A stretch of 33,377 bases of DNA from Paramagnetospirillum caucaseum (GTDB taxonomy: Bacteria > Pseudomonadota > Alphaproteobacteria > Rhodospirillales > Magnetospirillaceae). The stretch lies in contig NZ_AONQ01000049.1 in assembly GCF_000342045.1 (NCBI RefSeq), forward strand, positions 1 to 33,377, given 5' to 3'. Shown in pieces: positions 1 through 7,912 of the stretch; within the stretch, counting starts at the first letter, position 1, and each line of letters opens with the position of its first letter. Both the position numbers and the translations under genes were made by a program. Under the pieces are notes generated by a model. That model ran no database searches. It was not told the DNA's origin and saw only the letters and a list, made by a program, of their open reading frames with translations.

Positions 1-1
1 G

Positions 2-3000
2 GAGGTTGTTTCCGCCAGTGATGTGCTGACCAGCGAGGATGGTTCCGGCTCCGGTTCCGCCGTGGCGAGTGATGTGGACGGCGATACGCTCCGCTACCAT
101 CTGGTCGATACGGACGGCAACCAGGTGAGCAGCCTGAGTACCGATCACGGCACGGTGACCATCGATTCGGCGACCGGCGAGTACACGTTCACTCCCAATG
201 CCGAGGCCCAGGCCTTGGGTGTCGGGGCGGTCCAGAGCGACACCTTCAAGGTGGTCGCCACAGACGGCACCACCACCAGCGAGCCGACCACGGTGGGCGT
301 GACCATCACCGGCAGTAACGACGGCCCGATCGTGAGTGGCGCGGTGGATCTCGGCGATACCGCCGAGGACAATTCCATCACCTTCACCAAGGCGCAGCTG
401 CTGGCCAACGCCTCGGACGTGGACGGCGACAGCCTGTCGGTGAGCAACCTCACCTCGGCCAACGGCACCATCACCGAGAACAGCGACGGCACCTACACCT
501 TCACGCCGGCCGAGAACTTCAGCGGCAGCGTGGACGTCAGCTACACCGTCAGCGACGGCCAGGGCGGGACCACCGCCGGTTCGGCCTCCCTGGACGTCAG
601 CGCGGTGGCCGACCAGGCCAGCGTCTCGCTGTCCATCGGCGAGGGCGCGGTCGACACGAACGGCAGCTTCACCGTCACCAACCATGACGGCTCGGCCGGG
701 TATCACAATACCTACGGCTATTACGTCATGGACGAGAACGGCAACCCGACCTCCGGCGAGATCATCTGGAAGGACGTCCACGACACCAACGGCCAGTCGG
801 TCACCATCGAGGGCGTCGATCCCGATCAGGTCGGGTTCTTCATCATCCCCAACGGCGACCAGAATTCCAGCATCCGCGACGGCTCCGACGTGACCTTCAC
901 CAAGGATTCCGCGGGCAACTGGCAGGTGGTGGACAGCAACGGCGCCGTCCTTTCGGGGACCGGGACCAAGGTCCTGTTCGACAACAAGGACCTCAATTCC
1001 GACGATCTGGTGCACATGCAGGATACCAGCCGGGATGGCGGCAACCAGAACTGGGAAGACCTGAACGGCGGCGGCGACCGCGACTACAACGACCTCAACA
1101 TGACGGTCGAGTGGGGCGAAGCCGAGCCGACCTCTACCCATGAGGTCAACATCGCGGCCAGCTTCCCCGATATGGACGGCTCGGAAGGCCATACGGTAGT
1201 CCTGAACGGCCTGCCGGAGGGCGCCACCCTGTACCAGGACGGCGTCGCGCTGGTCCCCGGCGCCGACGGCAGCTACACCCTGGACGCCTCGGATCTGGAC
1301 GGGCTTACCCTGACCACCGCTCCGGGCTTCAGCGGCGAGATCGAGCTTTCGGTCACCGCGACCAGCGCCGACGGCGCCAGCACCGCCTCGGCCAGCGCCC
1401 AGGCCGAAGTCAATATCGACCTCGGCAATACGGGCCCCGATGCCGGCGAGGCAGAAAGCGTCAGCACCGCGGTCAACAATGCCGTCACCGGCCAGGTGGA
1501 AGCCACCGACGCCGACGGCAACGACCTGAACTTCTCGCTGGCCACCGGCAACGACGGCCCGCAGCACGGTTCGGTCGCGCTCAACCCGGACGGTACCTTC
1601 ACCTATACGCCGACCGGCAATTTCAGCGGCACCGACACCTTCAAGGTGGTGATCGACGACGGCCACGGCGGCACCACCACCGAGACGGTTTCCGTCACGG
1701 TGGAGAACCCCAATCACCGGCCGGTGGCCGGCGACGACAGCCGCATCGACGATGATGCCCAGGGGCCGGCCCTGTCGGTGTCCATGGGGACCACCACGGT
1801 TGAGACCACCACCACCGGCACCAGCGCCGACGTGGACTGGAACGGTCTGGACACCATGTCCGACCCGACCACGGCGACGCCGACCACCAATGTCGCCGGC
1901 GACCTCAACACCGCCAACAACGGCAGCAACAATGCCGACGTGATCAGTATCGGCGGCGACAACAACGCTAGCATCAGTACCGGCAACGGTGACGATCAGG
2001 TGACCATCGGCGACGATGTCAACGCCAAGATCGACCTGGGCAACGGCACCAACGCCCTGGATATGGCCGATGACGTCAACGCCTCGGTGTCCGGCGGTTC
2101 GGGCAACGATACCGTGCGGGTCGGCGACGACCTCAATGGCAATATCGACCTGGGCAATGGCGACAACCGCCTGCAGGTGGGCGGCGACGCCAACGCGTCC
2201 ATCTCCACCGGCTCGGGCAGCGACGACGTCAAGATCGTCGGCGACCTCAACAGCAATATCAGCCTCGGTTCGGGTGCCGACGACCTGCAGACCGGCGGCG
2301 ACGCCAACGCCTCCATCGATGTGGGCGAAGGCAACGACCGGGTGCTGGTCGGCGACGATCTCAGTTCGAAGGCGAGCCTCGGCTCCGGCGACGATTATCT
2401 GGAAGTGGCCGACGATTCCTGGGCCTCCATCGATGCCGGTTCGGGCAACGATACCGTCAAGATCGGCGGCGACATCAGCTCCAAGGTGGACATGGGCTCG
2501 GGGAACGACCGGGTGACCATCACCGGCGACAACCTGTGGGCGACGGTGACCGGCGGCTCGGGCACCGACTCCATCGAACTGACCGGTGTCACCAAGGCCG
2601 AGTGGGATGCCAACGCCAACGGCGTCAAGAACTACGTCAAGGACTTCGAGAACATCAAGTTCGCCGACGGCCAGGTGATCGGTGACGCTTCGGCCTTCGA
2701 CACCACCACCACGACCTCCACCTACAAGACCCCGCTGACCATCGAGGCGACGCTGAACGATACCGACGGCAGCGAGACGCTGTCGCCGGTGACCATCGGC
2801 AACATCCCGGCGGGCGCCACTCTCGAACTGGACGGCGAGGTTCTGACCCCCAACGCCGACGGCACCTATACCCTGAACGTGATGTCGGGCTCGCCGGTCG
2901 AGGTGACCCTGGTCACCGATACCCCGGTCACCGCCAACAGCCTGAACCTCACCACCACGGTGTCCTCCACCGAGGCCCATGGCGGTGACGTGTCGGTCAC

Positions 3001-4675
3001 CACCCAGGTGGGCGTCGGCAGCAATGCCGGCGAGACGGTGGCCGACGACCGCATCGCCACCGACACCAACCGGACGGTGAGCATCGACAGCGCCGACCTG
3101 CTGGCCAACGACACCGACGCCGATGGCGATGCCTTGAGCATCATCTCGGTGGGCAATGCCCAGCACGGTACCGTCAGCCTCGGCGCCGACGGCCAGGTCG
3201 TCTTCACCGCCGACAGGGGCTTCGAGGGCACCACCACCTTCGAATACACGGTCAGCGACGGCCATGGCGGCACCGACGTCGCCACCGTGTCGGTCTATGT
3301 GGACGATCCCAATGACGCGCCGGTGATCAACGCGGCCCAGACCACCGAGACCCTGAGCGTCGATTACAGCGAGCCTAATTCCTCGAATATCGGCCGGGTC
3401 AGCGCCACCGACGTCAACGGCGACACCCTGACCTACTCGGTGCTCGACAGCGGCAACCAGCACGGCAACCTGGTGATCGACTCCGATAGCGGTTCGTTCT
3501 TCTACAACGCCGACGACACCAGCTGGAGCGGCACCGACACCTTCACCGTCCAGGTGGACGACGGCAATGGCGGCCTGGCGACCCAGACCATCTCGGTCCA
3601 GGTCACCGGCGGTTCGGGCGGCGGCAACGGCAGCGGCGGCGGCCATGCCATCGGCTGGGGCAATGGCGGCGGCCGTGACGAGAGCTGGGGCGCCAACGGC
3701 TCGTGGTCGGTGGGCGGCAACCATTCCGGCGGCGGCCACGGCAATAACGGCTGGGGCAACGGCGACCAGGATGCCCCCGGCAATTCCGGCGACCACAACA
3801 ATGCCGAGAACGACCATTCCGGCGGTGGACGCGGCCATTCCGGCGGTGGTCGTCACGGTTCCGGCGGCGGTCGTTCCGGTGGCGGTCATGGCCATGGCGG
3901 CTGGGGCCACAACAGCGGCGGTGGCAATGACGGCGACGTCGTCCATGCCAGCGACGACGGCACCAACTGGAGCAGTGGCTGGCGCGCCGTGGATGTGGGC
4001 AACGGCGACCAGGACGGCACCAACGACACCATCAGCATCTCCGGCTACAACCGCCACAACGAGTCGTATAACGGCGACAGCGGCGACACTCTGATCGGGG
4101 CCGGCGGCAACGATTACATGTCGCTGGAGGGAGCCGATCACGGCCAGAAGATCAGCGGCTTCGACCACATCCAACTGGGCGACGGCGACAACGTCATCCT
4201 CGACATGACCACCAGCCGCTATGATTACGGCGACCTGACGGTGGCCGGCGGCACCGGTCACGACGTGATCTGGTCGGCCAGCGGCGACGACCTGCTGGTG
4301 GCCGGCGATGGCGGCAACACCATCCATGGCGGTGCCGGCGACGACACCATCGTGGCGGGGGCCGGCAGCGACGACCTGATGGGTCAGGACGGCAGCGATC
4401 TGTTCCTGTTCGACTTCGGCACTGGCCACGACACCGTCAACGGCGGCGCCGGCGGCAACTGGACCGACACCATCGACCTGTCCACCAACATGGGCGAGGG
4501 GGCGAGCATCACCATCTCGACCGGCGGCAGCGATTGGACGGTGGCTTCGGACGGCGATCACGACGCGGCCGGCACCATCAATCTCGGCCAGGACAAGTCG
4601 GGCACCATCACGGTTCACAGCCAGGATGGCGACCAGACCATCGAGTTCACCAACATCGAGAGCATCAAGTTCTAG
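2..4675 (+). CDS. Giant type I-secreted RTX/cadherin-repeat adhesin (5' partial)
   Basis: The frame is open from the left edge, so the N-terminus lies outside; about 1,557 residues are visible. Numbering residues from the Met at base 23, domains in order are: VCBS/cadherin-like (to ~98), cadherin-like (~105-193), a DUF4114-like domain (~200-365, ending in the hallmark EDLNGGGDRDYNDLN), an Ig-like segment (~370-465), cadherin-like (~468-560), a Thr-rich linker, eleven 19-residue repeats (639-848), an Ig-like segment (~900-995), two cadherin-like domains (~1003-1193), a Gly/His/Ser-rich linker (1196-1302) and RTX-type GGxGxD repeats (~1355-1465). It ends in IESIKF, a short hydrophobic-acidic tail typical of type I secretion substrates. 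The composition is strongly acidic with many DxDGD-type calcium sites. The likely role is a surface or biofilm adhesin exported by an HlyB/HlyD/TolC-type machine not present here. Family is confident; the ligand is unknown. Confidence 0.9.
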   Translation, partial: EVVSASDVLTSEDGSGSGSAVASDVDGDTLRYHLVDTDGNQVSSLSTDHGTVTIDSATGEYTFTPNAEAQALGVGAVQSDTFKVVATDGTTTSEPTTVGVTITGSNDGPIVSGAVDLGDTAEDNSITFTKAQLLANASDVDGDSLSVSNLTSANGTITENSDGTYTFTPAENFSGSVDVSYTVSDGQGGTTAGSASLDVSAVADQASVSLSIGEGAVDTNGSFTVTNHDGSAGYHNTYGYYVMDENGNPTSGEIIWKDVHDTNGQSVTIEGVDPDQVGFFIIPNGDQNSSIRDGSDVTFTKDSAGNWQVVDSNGAVLSGTGTKVLFDNKDLNSDDLVHMQDTSRDGGNQNWEDLNGGGDRDYNDLNMTVEWGEAEPTSTHEVNIAASFPDMDGSEGHTVVLNGLPEGATLYQDGVALVPGADGSYTLDASDLDGLTLTTAPGFSGEIELSVTATSADGASTASASAQAEVNIDLGNTGPDAGEAESVSTAVNNAVTGQVEATDADGNDLNFSLATGNDGPQHGSVALNPDGTFTYTPTGNFSGTDTFKVVIDDGHGGTTTETVSVTVENPNHRPVAGDDSRIDDDAQGPALSVSMGTTTVETTTTGTSADVDWNGLDTMSDPTTATPTTNVAGDLNTANNGSNNADVISIGGDNNASISTGNGDDQVTIGDDVNAKIDLGNGTNALDMADDVNASVSGGSGNDTVRVGDDLNGNIDLGNGDNRLQVGGDANASISTGSGSDDVKIVGDLNSNISLGSGADDLQTGGDANASIDVGEGNDRVLVGDDLSSKASLGSGDDYLEVADDSWASIDAGSGNDTVKIGGDISSKVDMGSGNDRVTITGDNLWATVTGGSGTDSIELTGVTKAEWDANANGVKNYVKDFENIKFADGQVIGDASAFDTTTTTSTYKTPLTIEATLNDTDGSETLSPVTIGNIPAGATLELDGEVLTPNADGTYTLNVMSGSPVEVTLVTDTPVTANSLNLTTTVSSTEAHGGDVSVTTQVGVGSNAGETVADDRIATDTNRTVSIDSADLLANDTDADGDALSIISVGNAQHGTVSLGADGQVVFTADRGFEGTTTFEYTVSDGHGGTDVATVSVYVDDPNDAPVINAAQTTETLSVDYSEPNSSNIGRVSATDVNGDTLTYSVLDSGNQHGNLVIDSDSGSFFYNADDTSWSGTDTFTVQVDDGNGGLATQTISVQVTGGSGGGNGSGGGHAIGWGNGGGRDESWGANGSWSVGGNHSGGGHGNNGWGNGDQDAPGNSGDHNNAENDHSGGGRGHSGGGRHGSGGGRSGGGHGHGGWGHNSGGGNDGDVVHASDDGTNWSSGWRAVDVGNGDQDGTNDTISISGYNRHNESYNGDSGDTLIGAGGNDYMSLEGADHGQKISGFDHIQLGDGDNVILDMTTSRYDYGDLTVAGGTGHDVIWSASGDDLLVAGDGGNTIHGGAGDDTIVAGAGSDDLMGQDGSDLFLFDFGTGHDTVNGGAGGNWTDTIDLSTNMGEGASITISTGGSDWTVASDGDHDAAGTINLGQDKSGTITVHSQDGDQTIEFTNIESIKF
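1937..2566 (+). repeat. Eleven tandem 19-residue (57-bp) repeats inside the adhesin
   Basis: Residues 639-848 of the adhesin form units of exactly 19 residues (the last has 20), such as DTVRVGDDLNGNIDLGNGD and DDLQTGGDANASIDVGEGN. The consensus is [D/N]-x-hydrophobic-x-hydrophobic-G-x-D-x-N-A-x-I-x-x-G-x-G-x. Each unit combines an RTX-like GxGxDxVxV strand with a second GDDxNAxIxL strand, suggesting a beta-solenoid with two strands per turn. The DNA is diverged between units, so this is an old protein-level repeat, not a recent duplication. Confidence 0.85.
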
Positions 4676-4696
4676 GGATGGGGTGAACACTTTACC

Positions 4697-4733
4697 GGGT
4701 CCGTCCGCCTGCCACGGCGGGCGGACCCTTTTT
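4697..4733 (+). terminator. Rho-independent terminator of the adhesin gene
   Basis: A 13-bp stem (4697-4709 with 4716-4728, one G-T wobble) with a six-base loop is followed directly by TTTTT at 4729-4733. It lies 22 bases after the adhesin stop and just before the kinase start, so the kinase probably needs its own promoter or readthrough. Confidence 0.85.
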
Positions 4734-4748
4734 ATGGGGGCGGGGGAC

Positions 4749-5597
4749 ATGGACGAGCCGGTGGAGGCGTCGGCGGCGCTGGAGCTGCAAGGCTATCGCC
4801 TCCATCGCCTGGTGGCGGTGACGGCGTTTTCGGACATCTGGCTGGCCGAGGATCTGGGGCTCGGCCGGGCCGTGGCGGTCAAGGCCTTCACCCCCAAATC
4901 CGACGAAAACGGCATCATTCCGCCGTTCCCGGTGGCCGAGTGGCGCCGACGCTTCTATCAGGAGGCCCGGCTGCAGGCCCGCTTCGACCATCCCCATATC
5001 GTGCCGGCGGTCGGCCTGGAGCATGCCGCCGACGGCCGGCCCTGCCTGCTGATGCAATACCTGCCCCTGTCCCTGCGCCACGAGATCGGCCCCGACCTCT
5101 TCGATGGCGGGGCGGGCGAGGGGGAAACGGCCCGCGCCGCCACCCCGGCCCGCACCAAGGCGGTGCTGCTGCAGGTGCTTTCGGCGCTGGTCGACATTCA
5201 CGGCAAGGGTATCGTCCATCGCGATCTCAAGCCGCGCAATCTGCTGCTGGCCGGCGGTCCCGGCGGGCGGGTCAAGATCGGTGATTTCGGCATGGCCAAG
5301 CCGCCGGGCGAGCCGGTCTCGGCGGGGCGGGAGTGGTTCGGCACCCGCGAGTACATCAGCCCGGAGCAATACGCCCAGGCCAGTCAGGCCACCGACCGTT
5401 CCGACATCTTCTCGCTGGGGGTGATCGGCATCCGTATGCTGACCGGACACTTCCCCGACCGGCGGCGGCTGGCGGCGGTGGAGGGGCTGCCCGCCGCTTT
5501 CGCCGATCTGCTTGCCCAGTGCCTGGAGGCCGATCCCGCCCGCCGTCCCGACGCCGCCGGCATGGCGGCGCGCCTCGCGGCGATCGGCTTGCCTTGA
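4749..5597 (+). CDS. Minimal Ser/Thr protein kinase (Hanks type)
   Basis: A 282-residue eukaryotic-type protein kinase consisting of the catalytic domain only, with no transmembrane segment, PASTA or other sensor domain. Visible motifs are the VAVKAF lysine (K45), a helix-C glutamate in the FYQEARLQ region (E72), the catalytic loop HRDLKPRN (D159), the metal-binding DFG (D179) and SPEQ (205-208) replacing the usual APE. The Gly-rich nucleotide loop is degenerate: the expected position reads VAVTAFSDIWLAED with no GxGxxG. The ATG at 4749 follows a G-rich stretch; an in-frame ATG at 4734 is possible but abuts the terminator U-tract. It is cytoplasmic and phosphorylates unknown protein targets. 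Proximity to the adhesin suggests, but does not show, control of surface attachment. Confidence 0.85.
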   Translation: MDEPVEASAALELQGYRLHRLVAVTAFSDIWLAEDLGLGRAVAVKAFTPKSDENGIIPPFPVAEWRRRFYQEARLQARFDHPHIVPAVGLEHAADGRPCLLMQYLPLSLRHEIGPDLFDGGAGEGETARAATPARTKAVLLQVLSALVDIHGKGIVHRDLKPRNLLLAGGPGGRVKIGDFGMAKPPGEPVSAGREWFGTREYISPEQYAQASQATDRSDIFSLGVIGIRMLTGHFPDRRRLAAVEGLPAAFADLLAQCLEADPARRPDAAGMAARLAAIGLP

Positions 5598-5646
5598 GGC
5601 GGGGCGAAGGCGCATGATGGGGCGTTGACCAAGCGGCCGGACCGAG

Positions 5647-5949
5647 ATGATTTCCTCCATAGCCTCGACGACATTGCTCAGTGGCTTGGCCACCCAGTCG
5701 CGGGTTGCCGAGAAAGCCGCCGGCAACATCGCCAATCTCACCACGCCCGACTATCAGGCCCAGAGGGGCCAGGTGGTGTCCACCAGCCCGGCCGGGGCGG
5801 CCTATGTCCCGCTGCCGCCCGAGGGCGGGGTGGATCTGGCGCGCGAGGTGATCGACCTCGGCCAGGCGAAGCAGGCCTATATCCTGGCCGCCCGCACCTT
5901 CTCCCGCATCGCCAGGACGGAGAAGGAAGCCCTGGACGTTCTGGCCTGA
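5647..5949 (+). CDS. Short flagellar rod/hook-family-like protein
   Basis: A 100-residue protein resembling the two conserved ends of flagellar axial proteins (FlgB/FlgC/FlgG family) joined with almost nothing between. The N-terminus (SSIASTTLLSGLATQSRVAE then AAGNIANLTTPDYQAQR) matches the rod-protein signature in which an NIAN motif is followed by T-P-x-Y. The C-terminus (VDLAREVIDLGQAKQAYILA) matches the heptad-type C-terminal helix of rod and hook proteins. FlgB and FlgC are normally about 130-140 residues, so the exposed middle domain is missing. No other flagellar gene is nearby. It could be a minor rod or hook component or a diverged relative with another role. The ribosome-binding site is weak (CCGAG before the ATG). 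Confidence 0.6.
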   Translation: MISSIASTTLLSGLATQSRVAEKAAGNIANLTTPDYQAQRGQVVSTSPAGAAYVPLPPEGGVDLAREVIDLGQAKQAYILAARTFSRIARTEKEALDVLA

Positions 5950-5972
5950 TCCCCCATCCGGAAACCCCGTTC

Positions 5973-6506
5973 ATGTCCGACAAGCCCAAGGCCTACCTCG
6001 CCGGTCCGGCCGTGTTCCATCCGGCCGCCAAGGCCCTGCTCGACTATCTGGTGGAGATGTGCGGCCAGCACGGCCTTCAGGGTGTGGCGCCGTTCGAGCC
6101 CGAGGCGGAGCAGCGCGGCCTGCCGCCGGCCGAACTGGCGGCGCTGATCCGGCGTGGCAACGTGGGGCGGATTCGAGAATGCGACGTGGTGATCGCTTGC
6201 GTTTCGCCGTTCCGCGGCCCCGGTTCCTGCCCCGGAACCACCTGGGAGATGGGCTATGCGGAAGCCCTGGGCAAGCCGGTGGTGGCGTGGTCCGAGGACA
6301 TGCGCCCCTACAAGGAGCGGGTTCCCCACGATTGTGACGCCGACGGGCGCTCGTTCTGCCGCCAGCACGGCATGCTGGTCGAGGATTTCGGCCTGGTGGA
6401 GAACCTGATGTACGCCGCCGCGCCCGCCGGGGTTTTGCCGGATTTCGAGGCGGCGCTCACGGAAGCGTGTCGGCAGGCTGAAGCTGCTCGGCAAGGGGCA
6501 GGGTGA
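5973..6506 (+). CDS. Nucleoside 2-deoxyribosyltransferase-family protein
   Basis: A 177-residue protein with the fold signature of nucleoside 2-deoxyribosyltransferases: an N-terminal AYLAGPAVF strand-loop, a middle DVVIACVSPFRGPGSCPGTT segment and the WEMGYAEALGKPVVAW motif whose Glu is the usual nucleophile. Classical members exchange the base of deoxynucleosides; relatives hydrolyse deoxynucleoside monophosphates, so the exact substrate is open. The ATG at 5973 follows the flagellar-like gene by 23 bases with only a weak ribosome-binding site. Its 3' end overlaps the convergent histidine kinase gene by 50 bases (6457-6506). It is likely cytoplasmic, acting in nucleotide salvage or cleanup. 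Confidence 0.75.
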   Translation: MSDKPKAYLAGPAVFHPAAKALLDYLVEMCGQHGLQGVAPFEPEAEQRGLPPAELAALIRRGNVGRIRECDVVIACVSPFRGPGSCPGTTWEMGYAEALGKPVVAWSEDMRPYKERVPHDCDADGRSFCRQHGMLVEDFGLVENLMYAAAPAGVLPDFEAALTEACRQAEAARQGAG

Positions 6507-7872
6507 AGCGGAAGGAGCTTCCCTCCCCAGGGACCGATTCCACCCAGATGTGGCCGCCCAGGCGGCTGACGATCCGCTTGCAGATGGCCAGTCCCACCCC
6601 GGTGCCGGCATAGCTGGAATAAGGGTGGAGGCGGCGGAACAGTTCGAACACGTCCTGCTCCGCCGGGTCGAAGCCGATGCCGTTGTCGCTGACCGAGAAC
6701 ACCCACTGGCGGTCCTGGCGCTCGGCGGCGACCCGCACGCGGGGGGCGATTCCCTCCTTGCGGTACTTGACGGCATTGCCGATCAGGTTCTGGAAGACCT
6801 GGATCAGCAGGACCGAATCGGCGGCGACATCCGGCAGGGGGCCGACAGTAATCTCGGCCCCGCTCGAATCGATGGCTTCGCGCAGGTTGTTGAGTGCGCT
6901 GTGGCAGGCGGATTCGGCCGAGACCGGTTCGATCCGCCCCTCGTTGCGGGTGGTGCGCGAATAGGCCAGCAGGTCGTTGATCAGGTGGTGCATGCGGATG
7001 GCGCCGCCGGTCACCAGATCGAGGTATTGCCGGCCGCGGTCATCCAGGACCTGGGCGTAATCGCGCTCGATCATCTGGGCGAAACAGGCGACGGTGCGCA
7101 GCGGCTCCTGCAGGTCGTGGGACGCCACATAGGCGAAGCGTTCCAGCTCGGAATTGGCCTCGGTCAGGGTTTCCACCGCCTTGGCCAGCTTTTCCGCATG
7201 GGAGCGGCGGTCCTCCTCGGTGCGGACGCGGTCGGTGACGTCGCGCACGATGTGAAATCCCCCCGCCGGACGGCCGTCCGGGCCCGGCAGCGAGCCGTAG
7301 CTGGTCTCGAACCAGGCGGTGTCGCCGTCGGTGGTCAGCGACTGCAACTGGACGAAGGACTCGCCGGCCAGGGTGCGGTCCCAGCATTCCGCGAACAGGC
7401 GGTAGCGGTCGGGGACGTGGACGAACAGCTCCTCGATGGACATGCCGATCCTGACGTCGCGCTCGAAGAAGTTCCAGCACACCGCCTGATAGCGGGGATT
7501 GAAGGCGGTCAGGCGTCTGTTGCGGTCCCAGGCGGCGATCAGGTCGTGGGAGCCGCGCATGATGCCCGACAGCCGGGTGTTGACCTCTGTCAGCTCGCGG
7601 TTGCTTTCGGCCAGGGCGGCGCCCCGCCGGTCCAGTTCCTTTTCCCAGCGGCGCAGCAGCACCAGCAGCATCAGCGCCGTCACCAGGACGAAGGCGCAGC
7701 CCTTGGCCACCTCCAGCAAGGAGGCCATGCCCGGGGGTTCCGGGACATTCATCCACACGGCCAGGGACGACAGGAAAATCCAGCTCAGTCCGACGGCGGC
7801 ATAGATGCCGGTGATGCGCCAGGAGACCTTCAATGGGGTGAAATCCTTGGGGGAATGTCTGGACACGATCAT
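6457..7872 (-). CDS. Membrane PAS sensor histidine kinase
   Basis: A 471-residue sensor kinase. Order: two N-terminal membrane segments (~19-41 and ~52-73) with a very short loop, a coiled coil (~75-100), a PAS domain with PAC-like end (~102-218), a second coiled coil, a HisKA domain with phospho-acceptor H252 in ASHDLQEPLR, and an HATPase domain with N-box (NLIGNAVKY), DNGIGF and GTGVGLAI motifs. The HDLxEPLR type is shared with phytochrome-like and PAS kinases. The ATG at 7870-7872 lies 40 bases after the stop of the next kinase gene and both read leftward, so they are probably co-transcribed. No response regulator is adjacent. The short loop implies sensing by the membrane or the PAS domain; the ligand is unknown. 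Confidence 0.88.
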   Translation of the reverse strand: MIVSRHSPKDFTPLKVSWRITGIYAAVGLSWIFLSSLAVWMNVPEPPGMASLLEVAKGCAFVLVTALMLLVLLRRWEKELDRRGAALAESNRELTEVNTRLSGIMRGSHDLIAAWDRNRRLTAFNPRYQAVCWNFFERDVRIGMSIEELFVHVPDRYRLFAECWDRTLAGESFVQLQSLTTDGDTAWFETSYGSLPGPDGRPAGGFHIVRDVTDRVRTEEDRRSHAEKLAKAVETLTEANSELERFAYVASHDLQEPLRTVACFAQMIERDYAQVLDDRGRQYLDLVTGGAIRMHHLINDLLAYSRTTRNEGRIEPVSAESACHSALNNLREAIDSSGAEITVGPLPDVAADSVLLIQVFQNLIGNAVKYRKEGIAPRVRVAAERQDRQWVFSVSDNGIGFDPAEQDVFELFRRLHPYSSYAGTGVGLAICKRIVSRLGGHIWVESVPGEGSSFRFTLPLAEQLQPADTLP

Positions 7873-7912
7873 CAATTCTACCAGAGAGCGCTCCCCATGG
7901 CACACAAATGCT

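Noticed and set aside
1937-2566. Regular 57-bp periodicity considered as a CRISPR or DNA satellite array
   Set aside because: Units are diverged at DNA level, contiguous without spacers and in frame within the adhesin; they are protein repeats.
5625-5972. A longer N-terminus for the deoxyribosyltransferase-family protein starting near 5625
   Set aside because: That part overlaps the flagellar-like gene in another frame and is Arg/Gly-rich; family homology starts at the ATG at 5973.
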